In this document: one piece after another, positions 7,598 to 15,570 of the stretch
Layout: every line of letters begins with the position of its first letter
How positions within the stretch are numbered: the first letter of the stretch is position 1
From: Acidimicrobiales bacterium
Lineage (GTDB): Bacteria; Actinomycetota; Acidimicrobiia; Acidimicrobiales; SKKL01
DNA: 44,005 nt
Assembly (NCBI GenBank): GCA_007121465.1
Contig: SKKL01000281.1
Coordinates: 1-44,005, forward strand
Reading direction: 5' to 3'
Made by a program: the position numbers and the translations under genes
The notes under the pieces: generated by a model
What the model was told of the DNA's origin: nothing
The model's database searches: none
The model's input: only the letters and a program-made list of their open reading frames with translations

Positions 7598-8220
7598 ACC
7601 GCACCGACGCCGACACCGAGCTGGCCGACGACGAGTCGCGCCTGGCTCCGCGGGTGCCGCCCGCCGCCCGTCGACGCCGTCGAAACCCCTTCGCCTACGC
7701 GTCGCTGGTCCTCGTGGTGGTCGGCCTCGTGGTCGTGGTCTTCATGGGGCTCGGCGACGCTGCGCTGTTCTTCCGCAACGCCGACGAGGCGGTCGCCCAG
7801 CGCGACGACCTCGGCGACCGCCGCTTCCGTATCCAGGGGCTGGTCGACGGCGACTCGATCACCGAGACCTCTCGGGGTGTCGACTTCGTCGTCACCTACA
7901 ACAACGTCGACGTCACCATCTCCCACGTCGGCGACCCGCCCGACCTGTTCCAGCCGGGCATTCCCGTGGTTCTCGAGGGCCGGTGGGCCCAGGTCGGCGA
8001 TCCCGAGGTCATCGACCCCGTCGACGCCCTGCACACCGACGACGGCTGGTTCTTCGCGAGCGATCGGTTCTTCGTGAAGCACACCGAGGTGTACGCCGAG
8101 GAGCACCCCGATCGCACAGAGGGCTACGAGGACTACGGCGACGGTGACGGGGGAGTCACCGAGACCGGTTCGGGATCGACGGGGGTCGATGGGGGATCGG
8201 AGGCCGCCTCCACCCGATGA
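7585..8220 (+). CDS. ccmE: Periplasmic heme chaperone CcmE
   Basis: A 211-residue membrane-anchored heme chaperone. A basic N-terminus (RRRRR) precedes one membrane helix (residues 36-57) and an OB-fold domain. The heme-binding motif is FFVKHTEVY with His166 as the covalent heme ligand and Tyr170 as the axial ligand. The Cys variant seen in some archaea and sulfate reducers is therefore not used here. The C-terminal 40 residues are acidic and Gly/Ser-rich and look disordered. The ATG at 7585 is inside ccmD by 13 bases. The stop overlaps the ccmF start as ATGA. Confidence 0.93.
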   Translation: MDELNRTDADTELADDESRLAPRVPPAARRRRRNPFAYASLVLVVVGLVVVVFMGLGDAALFFRNADEAVAQRDDLGDRRFRIQGLVDGDSITETSRGVDFVVTYNNVDVTISHVGDPPDLFQPGIPVVLEGRWAQVGDPEVIDPVDALHTDDGWFFASDRFFVKHTEVYAEEHPDRTEGYEDYGDGDGGVTETGSGSTGVDGGSEAASTR

Positions 8221-10178
8221 ACGCGATCGTCGGCTCGGCCGGGGTCATCCTCGGGTTCGCCGCTGCGGGGTTCGGAGCGATCAGCCTCGTCGTCGGCCTC
8301 ATCTGGCAACGACCGGCGCTGTTGCGCCAGTCGATCACCTACGCGGGGCTCGTCTTCGCTGGTTCGCTCGCCTCGTTCGTGGCGATGGAACGGGCGCTCA
8401 TCACCCGCGACTTCAGCATCGAGTACGTGGCGCAGGTCGGCAGCAGCCTGACCCCGCCGCTCTACAACTTCGCCAGCTTGTGGGGGGCGCTCGAGGGCTC
8501 GATCCTCCTGTGGGCGCTCGTGCTCGCCGGCTACATCCTCCTCGTCGCGATCAAGTTCCGGCACCGCCTGACCGACCCGCTCGTGGCGTGGGCGATGGTG
8601 ACGATGTTCCTCGTCGCCCTGTTCTTCTTCGGGCTCATGGTCGGCCCCGCCAACCCGTTCACCACCTGGAGTCCGCCGGTCGGATACGACGGGCCCGGCC
8701 CGGACCCGCTGCTGCAGAACCATCCGCTGATGGTCGCCCACCCACCGATGCTCTACCTCGGCTATGTCGGGTTCACGGTCCCCTTCGCCTTCGCCATCGC
8801 GGCCCTCATCACGGGACGGGTGGGGGAGGGGTGGCTGGTCGAGACCCGCCGGTGGACCCTCTTCGCCTGGGGGTTCCTCACCGCGGGCATCATCCTCGGG
8901 GCCTGGTGGGCCTACGAGGTCCTCGGATGGGGTGGCTACTGGGGCTGGGACCCCGTCGAGAACTCCTCTTTGTTGCCGTGGCTCACCGGCACGGCGTTCC
9001 TCCACTCGGTGATGGTCCAGGAGCGGCGAGGGATGCTGCGGGTCTGGAACCTGTCGCTCTTGTGCGCCACCTTCGCGCTCACCATTCTCGGCACCTTCCT
9101 CACCCGGTCGGGGGTCATCGAGTCGGTCCACGCCTTCACCACGTCATCGATCGGTCCGGCCCTCCTGGGCTTCTTCGCGGTCATCGTCATCGCATCGGTC
9201 GGGCTCATCGGCTGGCGGGGCGATCGCCTGCGCTCACCCGGATCGATCGACTCGCCCCTGTCGCGTGAGGGTGCCTTCCTCGCCAACAACGTCTTGTTCG
9301 GTGGCTTCGCCTTCGTGATCCTCCTCGGCACGGTGTTCCCCCTCGTCGTCGAGGCATGGAACGGCGATCAGCTCCGCGTCGGCGAGCCCTTCTTCGAGCG
9401 GATGAGCGTCCCCATCGGTCTGGCCCTCCTCACCCTCATGGCCATCGCCCCCGCCCTTCCATGGCGCAAGACGAACGTGGAGACACTCGCCACCCGCTTG
9501 CAGTGGCCCGCCTGGTTCGGTGGGGCCTGCCTGCTGATCGCTCTCGCGCTCGGCCAGCGGGGTCTCGGCACCCTCGCCGGCTACGGTCTGGCGGGGTTCG
9601 CCGCCGGCGCCGCCATCCGCCAGGTCGTGCTCGCCACCCGGCGTCAGGGGTGGCGGGGATTCGTCGGCCGGACCAACGGCGGCATGATCGTCCATCTCGG
9701 CGTCATCCTCATCGCCTTCGGCATCATCGCCTCCAACGCCGGCGTCGAGAGCCGCGAGTTCCGCCTCGAGATCGGCGAATCCGGTGTCATCGAGGGCCAC
9801 ACCATCACCCTCGTCGACGTCTACCAGGAGGACCTGCCTCGCAAGGTTCGCACCGTCGCGGCCATCCAGGTCGACGGCGGGGAGATCCACGAGCCGGCGA
9901 TGAACCTGTTCCGAGCCTCGGGACGGGCGGTTCCGACCCCCTCGGTCAGGACGACCTGGACCAACGACATCGCATTGTCGATCTTCCCCGTCGAGTCGAT
10001 CGACGACCCGATTGGCATCCGGGCCGTCTACCAGCCCCTGATCGCCTGGCTCTGGGCCGGCGGCGCGCTGATGGCGATCGGCACCGTTCTTTCCGCCTTC
10101 CCCGGTCGGCGGCGCAAGCCCACCGACCCCACCTCCGCGCCCCTCCCTGAGCGTGCTCCCGAGGGGGCTTCGTCATGA
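8217..10178 (+). CDS. ccmF: Cytochrome c heme lyase subunit CcmF
   Basis: A 653-residue multi-helix membrane protein that transfers heme from CcmE to reduced apocytochrome c. The WWD motif is GWGGYWGWDPVENSSL (residues 237-252), and the conserved His segments NHPLMVAHPPMLY (about 168-180) and LTGTAFLHS flank it. A large extracytoplasmic domain near residues 500-605 precedes the last helix. The length is normal for the family. The ATG overlaps the ccmE stop by four bases and the stop overlaps ccmG in the same way. It is the core of the ligation complex with CcmH and the CcmI-like protein. Confidence 0.95.
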   Translation: MNAIVGSAGVILGFAAAGFGAISLVVGLIWQRPALLRQSITYAGLVFAGSLASFVAMERALITRDFSIEYVAQVGSSLTPPLYNFASLWGALEGSILLWALVLAGYILLVAIKFRHRLTDPLVAWAMVTMFLVALFFFGLMVGPANPFTTWSPPVGYDGPGPDPLLQNHPLMVAHPPMLYLGYVGFTVPFAFAIAALITGRVGEGWLVETRRWTLFAWGFLTAGIILGAWWAYEVLGWGGYWGWDPVENSSLLPWLTGTAFLHSVMVQERRGMLRVWNLSLLCATFALTILGTFLTRSGVIESVHAFTTSSIGPALLGFFAVIVIASVGLIGWRGDRLRSPGSIDSPLSREGAFLANNVLFGGFAFVILLGTVFPLVVEAWNGDQLRVGEPFFERMSVPIGLALLTLMAIAPALPWRKTNVETLATRLQWPAWFGGACLLIALALGQRGLGTLAGYGLAGFAAGAAIRQVVLATRRQGWRGFVGRTNGGMIVHLGVILIAFGIIASNAGVESREFRLEIGESGVIEGHTITLVDVYQEDLPRKVRTVAAIQVDGGEIHEPAMNLFRASGRAVPTPSVRTTWTNDIALSIFPVESIDDPIGIRAVYQPLIAWLWAGGALMAIGTVLSAFPGRRRKPTDPTSAPLPERAPEGASS

Positions 10179-10789
10179 GCGACGATCTCGCCCCGGTGCG
10201 TCGGGGACGAACGGCCCTGGTCTCCGCATCGATCGTCGGAGTGGTGATGGTCGCGTTCATCGCCCTCCTGGCCACCCGCGACCACGGTGACCGCGAGACG
10301 GCCAGCGCGTTGCTCGGCGGGCCCGCCCCCGCCATCGTCGGCGAGACTCTCGACGGCGGTGACTTCGACCTCGACGATCTGAGGGGCCGGTGGGTCGTGG
10401 TGAACTTCTTCGGCACGTGGTGCCCCCCGTGCATCGTCGAGCACCCCCACCTCGTCGCCTTCCACGAGGCTCATGCCGAGACCGGCGATGTCGAGGTGGT
10501 GAGCGTCGCCTTCGAGGACACCGCTGAGGACGTCGCCGCCTTCTTCGACGAGTACGGCGGCGAGTGGCCCGTGCTCGGCGAGGGCGTGAACTCGATCGCC
10601 ATCGGCTGGGGTGTCACCGGCCTGCCCGAGTCGTTCCTGGTCGCCCCGAACGGTGTGGTCGTGTTCAAGTTCGTCGGCGGTGTCACCTACGACGACCTCG
10701 ACTCGGTGCTCTCCGCCGCCCGTGGTCTGCCCGAAGAGGGTCTCGACGACGAGGACCTCCTCGGAGAGCTCCCGGAGGAGGTGTCGTGA
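10175..10789 (+). CDS. ccmG: Thiol-disulfide oxidoreductase CcmG/DsbE
   Basis: A 204-residue membrane-anchored thioredoxin-like protein that keeps apocytochrome CXXCH cysteines reduced. One N-terminal membrane helix lies at about residues 14-33. The active site is WCPPC with Cys83 and Cys86, the usual CcmG/ResA dipeptide-flanked motif. The cis-proline loop appears as VTGLPESF. The C-terminal acidic tail (EEGLDDEDLLGELPEE) is longer than needed for the fold. The start overlaps ccmF (ATGA) and the stop overlaps the GTG of ccmH, with GGAGGAG just upstream of that GTG. Confidence 0.93.
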   Translation: MSDDLAPVRRGRTALVSASIVGVVMVAFIALLATRDHGDRETASALLGGPAPAIVGETLDGGDFDLDDLRGRWVVVNFFGTWCPPCIVEHPHLVAFHEAHAETGDVEVVSVAFEDTAEDVAAFFDEYGGEWPVLGEGVNSIAIGWGVTGLPESFLVAPNGVVVFKFVGGVTYDDLDSVLSAARGLPEEGLDDEDLLGELPEEVS

Positions 10790-11265
10790 GCTCACGCCGC
10801 GGTCTTCTCGTTCTCTCCTGGGGGTTGCTCGGGGTGGTCGTGGCCGTCGTGCTCGCCGTCGGGACACTCGGCGGCGCTGAACCCACTCCGGCCGAACGGG
10901 TCCGCAGCCTCTCGGGCCAGGTCGCCTGCCCCACCTGTGCCGGACAGTCGGTGCTCTACAGCGACGCCGGGATCTCCGTGCAGATCCGTACCGAGATCGC
11001 CCAGCGGGTCGAGGACGGCCAGAGCGACGATCAGATCCTCACTGCTCTGGCCCAGGCCTACGGGCGCGAGGCCTTGCTCACCCCGTCGGCGTCGGGAGCG
11101 GCGTCGCTGGCGTGGGCGATCCCGGGGTTCGCCGCGGTGGTGGCCATCGCCGGATTGGCCTTCGCCTTCTGGCGGTGGCGGCCGACGACCACCGAGGTGA
11201 GCGACGAGGAACGGTCCCGGGTCGAAGAGGCGCTGCGCGAACGCGAGGTCGACGGTGGCGCCTGA
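10786..11265 (+). CDS. ccmH: Cytochrome c maturation protein CcmH
   Basis: A 159-residue membrane-anchored thiol protein that handles the apocytochrome with CcmG. The family motif LRCPxCQ is VACPTCAGQS here, with Cys48 and Cys51 in the redox pair. An N-terminal membrane helix and a second one (AWAIPGFAAVVAIAGLAF) flank the three-helix domain. This is the short CcmH form, without the fused TPR part of the enteric protein; that part is in the next gene. The GTG at 10786 overlaps the ccmG stop. Confidence 0.92.
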   Translation: MSSRRGLLVLSWGLLGVVVAVVLAVGTLGGAEPTPAERVRSLSGQVACPTCAGQSVLYSDAGISVQIRTEIAQRVEDGQSDDQILTALAQAYGREALLTPSASGAASLAWAIPGFAAVVAIAGLAFAFWRWRPTTTEVSDEERSRVEEALREREVDGGA

Positions 11266-12139
11266 GGCGACCGGTTCGCCGGCCTCGTCGGATCGACGGC
11301 TGCTCGACCCCGACGCTCTCGTCGCGCTCGAGGAAGAGCGCGACTTCCTGCTCACCTCGCTGCGCGACCTCGACCGCGAGCTCGAGGCCGGCGACGTGGA
11401 CGAGGACGACTACCGGGTCTTGCGCGACGACTACACCCACCGGGCGTCGCAGGTTCTCGAGGCGATCGAACGCCGACAGGCCGCCATCGCGCGGTCCCAG
11501 GGACCCCGTCGACCGGGCCGGATCGTGGCCGGTGTCGCCGGGGTCCTGCTGTTCGCCGTGCTCGCCGGCCTCGGTGTCGCTCAGGCCGCAGGTAACCGGA
11601 CCTCCATCGACGGAATCACCGGTGGCGTCCGGGCCACGGTCGGCCAGATGCTGTTCCGGTGCGACGAGTTCCGGGCGCGGGCCGAGATCGTCGAGGCGCT
11701 GGAGTGCTACGACGAGGTCATCGAGCAGCATCCGGCCAACGCCGAGGCGGTGACCAGCAAGGGGTGGACCCTCGTCTTCGCCGGACTTCCCGACCTGGCC
11801 TGGCCCTACTTCGACGACGCCGTCGCCCTCGACCCCGAGTACGCCGACCTGCGGGTCTATCGGGCCATCGTCCTCAACTGGTGGTGCCGCCCCGAGGAGA
11901 CCCTCGTCGAGCTCGACGCCTTCGATGCCGCCGACCCCCTCACCGAGATGCGGGCGCTCGTCGAGAACCGCCAGCTCCGCCTCCAGGCCGAGGAGTTGCT
12001 CGAGGTCCGTCTCGACGAACCCGACGTGGCCGACCCTCCGACACCGGTCGGCGCGTCGCCCTCCGACGAGTGGGACCAGTGCCCCGTGCTCGTCGATGCG
12101 GGCGTCATCGAGCGCGTCGACGGCGAGCCGGCCGACTGA
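11255..12139 (+). CDS. ccmI: CcmI-like TPR protein, apocytochrome chaperone
   Basis: A 294-residue protein ending the ccm operon. The N-terminal part (about residues 20-82) has the coiled-coil pattern typical of CcmI and CcmH-associated proteins (EERDFLLTSLRDLDREL, then EDDYRVLRDDY). A membrane helix at 90-111 follows, then TPR-like helices (about 130-240: ALECYDEVIEQHPANAEAV and AWPYFDDAVALDPEYAD). CcmI delivers apocytochrome to CcmF-CcmH. The GTG at 11255 overlaps ccmH by 11 bases. The TPR block is shorter than in CcmI of purple bacteria. The symbol is assigned from domain order and position. Confidence 0.78.
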   Translation: MAPEATGSPASSDRRLLDPDALVALEEERDFLLTSLRDLDRELEAGDVDEDDYRVLRDDYTHRASQVLEAIERRQAAIARSQGPRRPGRIVAGVAGVLLFAVLAGLGVAQAAGNRTSIDGITGGVRATVGQMLFRCDEFRARAEIVEALECYDEVIEQHPANAEAVTSKGWTLVFAGLPDLAWPYFDDAVALDPEYADLRVYRAIVLNWWCRPEETLVELDAFDAADPLTEMRALVENRQLRLQAEELLEVRLDEPDVADPPTPVGASPSDEWDQCPVLVDAGVIERVDGEPAD

Positions 12140-12185
12140 CGCGGCGTCCCGGTCCGTCCGACTGGTCGGGTCGGTGTCAGTCGGC
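12131..12185. terminator. Bidirectional terminator candidate between ccmI and sixA
   Basis: A perfect 10-base inverted repeat, GCCGACTGAC and GTCAGTCGGC, flanks 35 bases. Each arm contains the stop codon of one of the two convergent genes, and both proteins end in Ala-Asp. No T-run follows. Confidence 0.45.
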
Positions 12186-12665
12186 GATCACGTGGTCGGG
12201 GAGAGGACCCGACCCCGCGTAGGTGGCGTGGCCGATCGACCCGCCCGCCGACTCCAACACCCAGATCGACCCCTTCGGACACTTGTCGCCGTGAAGGACC
12301 GCCCCTCGTCGGGCGAGTCCGGCGAGCAGTTCGGGGATGACGTCGCCATGTGAGCACAGCGCCGCGGTGGTACCGGTCGACACCAGGTCGTCGATCAGGC
12401 CGATGCCGTCGGCGAGTGACGCCCCTTCGGCCAACGCCTCGTGGTTCTCGATGCCGATGTCGAGGAGCTCCGCCAGCGGCGCGAACGTCTGGGTGCAGCG
12501 CAGGTAGTGGCTCGACACGAGACGCTGTATCCCCTGATCTCCGAGCACGTCGACCAGACCATTCGCCCGCTCCCATCCCTTCGGCGACAAGGGCCGCAGA
12601 TGGTCGGGCTCGGACCACTCCGACCGAGACCCGGCGTGGGCGTGACGCACGAGGTAGAGCCGCAT
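12177..12665 (-). CDS. SixA-like phosphohistidine phosphatase
   Basis: A 162-residue histidine phosphatase of the small SixA type, which removes phosphate from phosphohistidine or small phosphoesters. The catalytic motif is LVRHAHAG with the nucleophile His8. Arg7 and the later His106 (CSHGD) complete the phosphate pocket. A Ser-Ser-His stretch (LVSSHYLRCTQT) carries the second conserved Arg. No signal peptide is present. The ATG at 12665 has TAGCCT 7 bases upstream and no ribosome site. It is convergent with the ccm operon and is not functionally linked to it. Its substrate is unknown. Confidence 0.85.
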   Translation of the reverse strand: MRLYLVRHAHAGSRSEWSEPDHLRPLSPKGWERANGLVDVLGDQGIQRLVSSHYLRCTQTFAPLAELLDIGIENHEALAEGASLADGIGLIDDLVSTGTTAALCSHGDVIPELLAGLARRGAVLHGDKCPKGSIWVLESAGGSIGHATYAGSGPLPDHVIAD

Positions 12666-12678
12666 GGCGGCCAGGCTA
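12666..12678 (-). promoter_or_regulatory. Candidate leaderless promoter (TAGCCT-N7-ATG)
   Basis: TAGCCT ends 7 bases before the sixA-like ATG, with no Shine-Dalgarno sequence. Confidence 0.45.
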
Positions 12679-12794
12679 GAGCTCGATCGGAGAACTCGTC
12701 ACCACGACTGCATCCGCGCCTGACCCCTCCGGCGAAGTACCCACGACAAACCGATGCGACCACCGGGTCGCGCTGTCACCTGGAGGAAAGTTCG

Positions 12795-13604
12795 ATGCGC
12801 AAGTTCGTCGCAGTATTGGCGAGTGCCCTGTTGCTCTCGCTGTTTGCCACCCCCGCCAACGCCCAGTCCGGCGCCACCGTGATGCTGCTCCACGGCATCC
12901 CCGGAGTTCCCGTCGACGTCTACGTCGATGGCGATGCCGTGATCGAGGGCTTCGAGCCCGCCGCGATGGAGGATCTGTCCGCCCTCGCCGGTGCGACCCT
13001 CGAGAACGTGGTCGTCGTCCCCGCTGGCGGCGATCCCGAGACCGACGGCGTGATCGAGGTTGCGAGCCTCGACGTCCCCGACTCGGGCAACTGGACCGTC
13101 GTCGCCCACCTCGATGGCAGCGGCACCCCGACCCTCACCCCCTTCCAGAACGACACCTCCGAGATCGCCGCTGGTGAGGGACGCATCACCGTCCGCCACA
13201 CCGCCGAGGCCCCTGCCGTCGACATCCTCGTCGGCGAGGACCGTGCGATCACCGACCTGTCGAACCCGAACGAGGCCGTCGCCGACCTTCCCGCCGGACC
13301 GCTGCCTGCCTCGATCGCTGCCGCCGGTGGCGACGTGCTCGCCAGCGTCGCTGACATCCTCGGCGCCGAGCCCTCGGTGACCGCTGGCACGAACACCATC
13401 CTCTACGCGGTCGGCTCCCTCGAGGGCGAGACCTTCACCCTCTACGTCCAGGCCATCGACGGCCTCGGTGCTGCTCCCGCCCAGGTCCCGAGCGGCAACA
13501 GCCCCGTCTCGGACGCCGCTCCGTGGGCCCTCGTCGCCGCTGCCACCATGGCAGTCGGTGCGCTCGCCCTCGGCGGCCGTCAGTTCGCCCGCACCCGGGC
13601 CTGA
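12795..13604 (+). CDS. DUF4397 surface protein, putative class F sortase substrate
   Basis: A 269-residue exported protein. A Sec signal peptide (MRKFVAVLASALLLSLF) would be cleaved after ANA at residue 23. Two DUF4397-type beta modules follow: one opens with VMLLHGIPGVPVDVYVDG, and the second has ITVRHTAEAPAVDILV. A linker with VPSGNSPVSD precedes a C-terminal membrane helix and an Arg-containing tail (GRQFARTRA), the layout of a cell-wall sorting signal but without LPxTG. A good ribosome site, GGAGGAAAG, precedes the ATG at 12795. The adjacent class F sortase suggests it is that enzyme's substrate. The function of DUF4397 is unknown. Confidence 0.88.
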   Translation: MRKFVAVLASALLLSLFATPANAQSGATVMLLHGIPGVPVDVYVDGDAVIEGFEPAAMEDLSALAGATLENVVVVPAGGDPETDGVIEVASLDVPDSGNWTVVAHLDGSGTPTLTPFQNDTSEIAAGEGRITVRHTAEAPAVDILVGEDRAITDLSNPNEAVADLPAGPLPASIAAAGGDVLASVADILGAEPSVTAGTNTILYAVGSLEGETFTLYVQAIDGLGAAPAQVPSGNSPVSDAAPWALVAAATMAVGALALGGRQFARTRA

Positions 13605-13629
13605 TCCCCTCAGCGCTCCTGCGCATGGG

Positions 13630-13664
13630 CCGTGGGGAGGGTGCACATCGCACCCTCCCCACGG
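13630..13664 (+). terminator. Strong hairpin terminator after DUF4397 gene
   Basis: A perfect 15-base stem (CCGTGGGGAGGGTGC with its complement) and a five-base loop ACATC lie 26 bases after the DUF4397 stop. No T-run follows, as is common in GC-rich actinobacteria. Confidence 0.8.
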
Positions 13665-13734
13665 TCGCGCCCCGGGGCTCTGTCCCTGCCCCATTTCGTG
13701 TCCGCCCGCGCCGACATTCTCCGGTCCCCTCGCC

Positions 13735-13748
13735 TACCCTCCTCTCCG
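13735..13748 (+). promoter_or_regulatory. Candidate leaderless promoter of class F sortase (TACCCT-N8-ATG)
   Basis: TACCCT ends 8 bases before the ATG at 13749, with only pyrimidine-rich sequence between and no ribosome site. Confidence 0.4.
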
Positions 13749-14426
13749 ATGCCTGAGCGACTGACCTCTTCTCCTCTCCGACTGCTGTGGCTCCTCGTGG
13801 CCGGGCTCCTCCTCCTCGCCGCATGCGGGGATGACGACGGCGGTGCCCAAGCGACGGTCGCCGGCGACCTGCCCGGGTCGTCCGCCGAGGACGCCGAACC
13901 CGCCGACGAGGCACCGAGGCCGACCTCGGAGCTCGCCGAGCTGATCCAGTCCGGCGGTTCGGCCGCCACCCTTCCCGAGCGTGAGGTGGGGCCGGCCCCG
14001 GTCGGTCTGACCTTCGAGGGCATCGGTGTGAGCCTCGCCTCGGTGGTCGACGTCGGGGTCGAGCCCAACGGGGACATGGAGATCCCGGGGGCCTCCGAGA
14101 TCGGCTGGTACCGCTACGGCCCCACTCCGGGTGCGGCCGGGTCGTCGGTTCTCGCCGCCCACATCGCCTGGAACGGCGTCGACGGGGTGTTCCGTCAGCT
14201 CGGCCGGGCCGAGCCTGGACAACGCTTCACCATCGGCTACGACGACGGCACCACCGCCGACTACGAGGTCGTCGCGGTGCGCCAGTACCCGAAGGATCAG
14301 CTCCCCGACGAGCTGTGGTCCACGACGGGCGACCCCCAAGTGGTGCTCATCACCTGCGGTGGGTCGTTCAACCGGGCGTTGAACAGCTACGACGACAACA
14401 TCGTCGCCTACGCCGTCCCGGTCTGA
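13749..14426 (+). CDS. Class F sortase, lipoprotein-anchored
   Basis: A 225-residue sortase. The N-terminus is a lipoprotein signal (LLVAGLLLLAAC) with the lipobox Cys26, so the enzyme may be lipid-anchored rather than held by a helix. An acidic linker runs to about residue 80. The catalytic triad is His138 (LAAHIAWNG), Cys203 (VVLITCGGSF) and Arg209 (FNRALNSYDDN). The TLITCGG-like motif identifies class F. It lies 144 bases after the DUF4397 gene, separated by a strong terminator and with its own promoter, so the pair is adjacent but not one transcript. Confidence 0.9.
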   Translation: MPERLTSSPLRLLWLLVAGLLLLAACGDDDGGAQATVAGDLPGSSAEDAEPADEAPRPTSELAELIQSGGSAATLPEREVGPAPVGLTFEGIGVSLASVVDVGVEPNGDMEIPGASEIGWYRYGPTPGAAGSSVLAAHIAWNGVDGVFRQLGRAEPGQRFTIGYDDGTTADYEVVAVRQYPKDQLPDELWSTTGDPQVVLITCGGSFNRALNSYDDNIVAYAVPV

Positions 14427-14436
14427 CGGCGAGGTC

Positions 14437-15570
14437 TCAGCCCGCGAGAGAACGCAGCTCGGTCACGATCCCGGGGAGTGCCTCGACGAAGGCGTCGACG
14501 TCGGCGTCGGTGGTCGACCATCCGACCGACACCCGCAGTGACCGATGAGCGTCGACCCCCATTGCCTCGAGCACGGGGGAGGGCTCGAGCGACTCGGAGG
14601 CGCACGAGCTTCCCGAGTGGACCGACACCCCGGCCCGGTCGAGGCCGATGAGCACCGGCTGCGGTTCGACGCCGGCGACGGCGAGACATGTGATGTGGGG
14701 AAGTCGCTCGTGCGGATCGCCGAGGATCTCGATGCCCTCGACCATCCCGGCGAGGGCCGCCACCCGTTCGCTCTGGCGCCGATTCGCCGTCGACTCGGCG
14801 CCGAGACGGTCGCCGTCGGCGAGGGCTTCGGCCACGGCGCCGAAAGCGACGACCCCGAGGGTGTTCTCGTGCCCAGCCCTACGGGCTCGCTCCTGATCGC
14901 CGCCGAGCAGCAGAGGTGGCAGGCGGACTCCCCGACGAACCAGCAGTGCTCCGACACCGGTGGGCCCACCGAGCTTGTGAGCGCTGGTCGACATCAGGTC
15001 GGCACCGAGGTCGCCGAACGCGATCGGAACCCGCCCCGCGGCCTGGGCAGCGTCGACGTGGACGAGGACGCCCCTCTCCCGGCAGGCGGCCACGACCTCG
15101 GCCACCGGTTGGAGGGTCCCCACCTCGTGGTTCCCCCACTGCAGGTGCACCATGGCGGTGTCGGGCCGGATGGCGCGAAGCATCTCCTCGGGGTCGATGC
15201 GGCCGAGCCGGTCGACACCGACGACGGTGACCTCTCCGGCTCGGGTTGCGTGCTCGCGCACTGCTGAGTGCTCCACGGCGGCGAACACCTGGTGGCCACC
15301 TCTGGACCCTCCGCCCCAGACCGCCGCGGCGATCGCCTCGGTGGCGCCGCTGGTGAAGACCACCTCGCGGCTGCGGGCCCCGAGGAGGGTCGCCACCTGC
15401 TCGCGAGCGTCCTCGACGAGACCTCGGGCGGTCATTCCCTCGGTGTGGATCCTCCCCGGGTCGCCCAGACCGATGTCGTGACCGAGCTCGAGGAGTTGCG
15501 TGAGCGCGTCGCGCGCCTCGGGACGGAGGGGGCTGGTGGAGGCGTGGTCGAGGTAGTGGCGCCGACTCAC
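14437..15570 (-). CDS. Cysteine desulfurase (IscS/NifS type)
   Basis: A 377-residue PLP enzyme that converts cysteine to alanine and supplies persulfide sulfur for Fe-S clusters or thio-modification. PLP lysine is Lys199 (STSAHKLGGPTG). The stacking His101 and the Asp173 that binds the pyridine ring (HVDAAQ) are present. The catalytic Cys323 lies in SGSSCASESL, the class I (NifS/IscS) loop. The usual NNE motif reads GNHEVGT. The ATG at 15570 overlaps the upstream regulator stop by four bases. The neighbours (SufR-like regulator and Mrp) support a role in Fe-S assembly. A tRNA-thiolation role cannot be excluded because no mnmA is seen. Confidence 0.93.
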   Translation of the reverse strand: MSRRHYLDHASTSPLRPEARDALTQLLELGHDIGLGDPGRIHTEGMTARGLVEDAREQVATLLGARSREVVFTSGATEAIAAAVWGGGSRGGHQVFAAVEHSAVREHATRAGEVTVVGVDRLGRIDPEEMLRAIRPDTAMVHLQWGNHEVGTLQPVAEVVAACRERGVLVHVDAAQAAGRVPIAFGDLGADLMSTSAHKLGGPTGVGALLVRRGVRLPPLLLGGDQERARRAGHENTLGVVAFGAVAEALADGDRLGAESTANRRQSERVAALAGMVEGIEILGDPHERLPHITCLAVAGVEPQPVLIGLDRAGVSVHSGSSCASESLEPSPVLEAMGVDAHRSLRVSVGWSTTDADVDAFVEALPGIVTELRSLAG

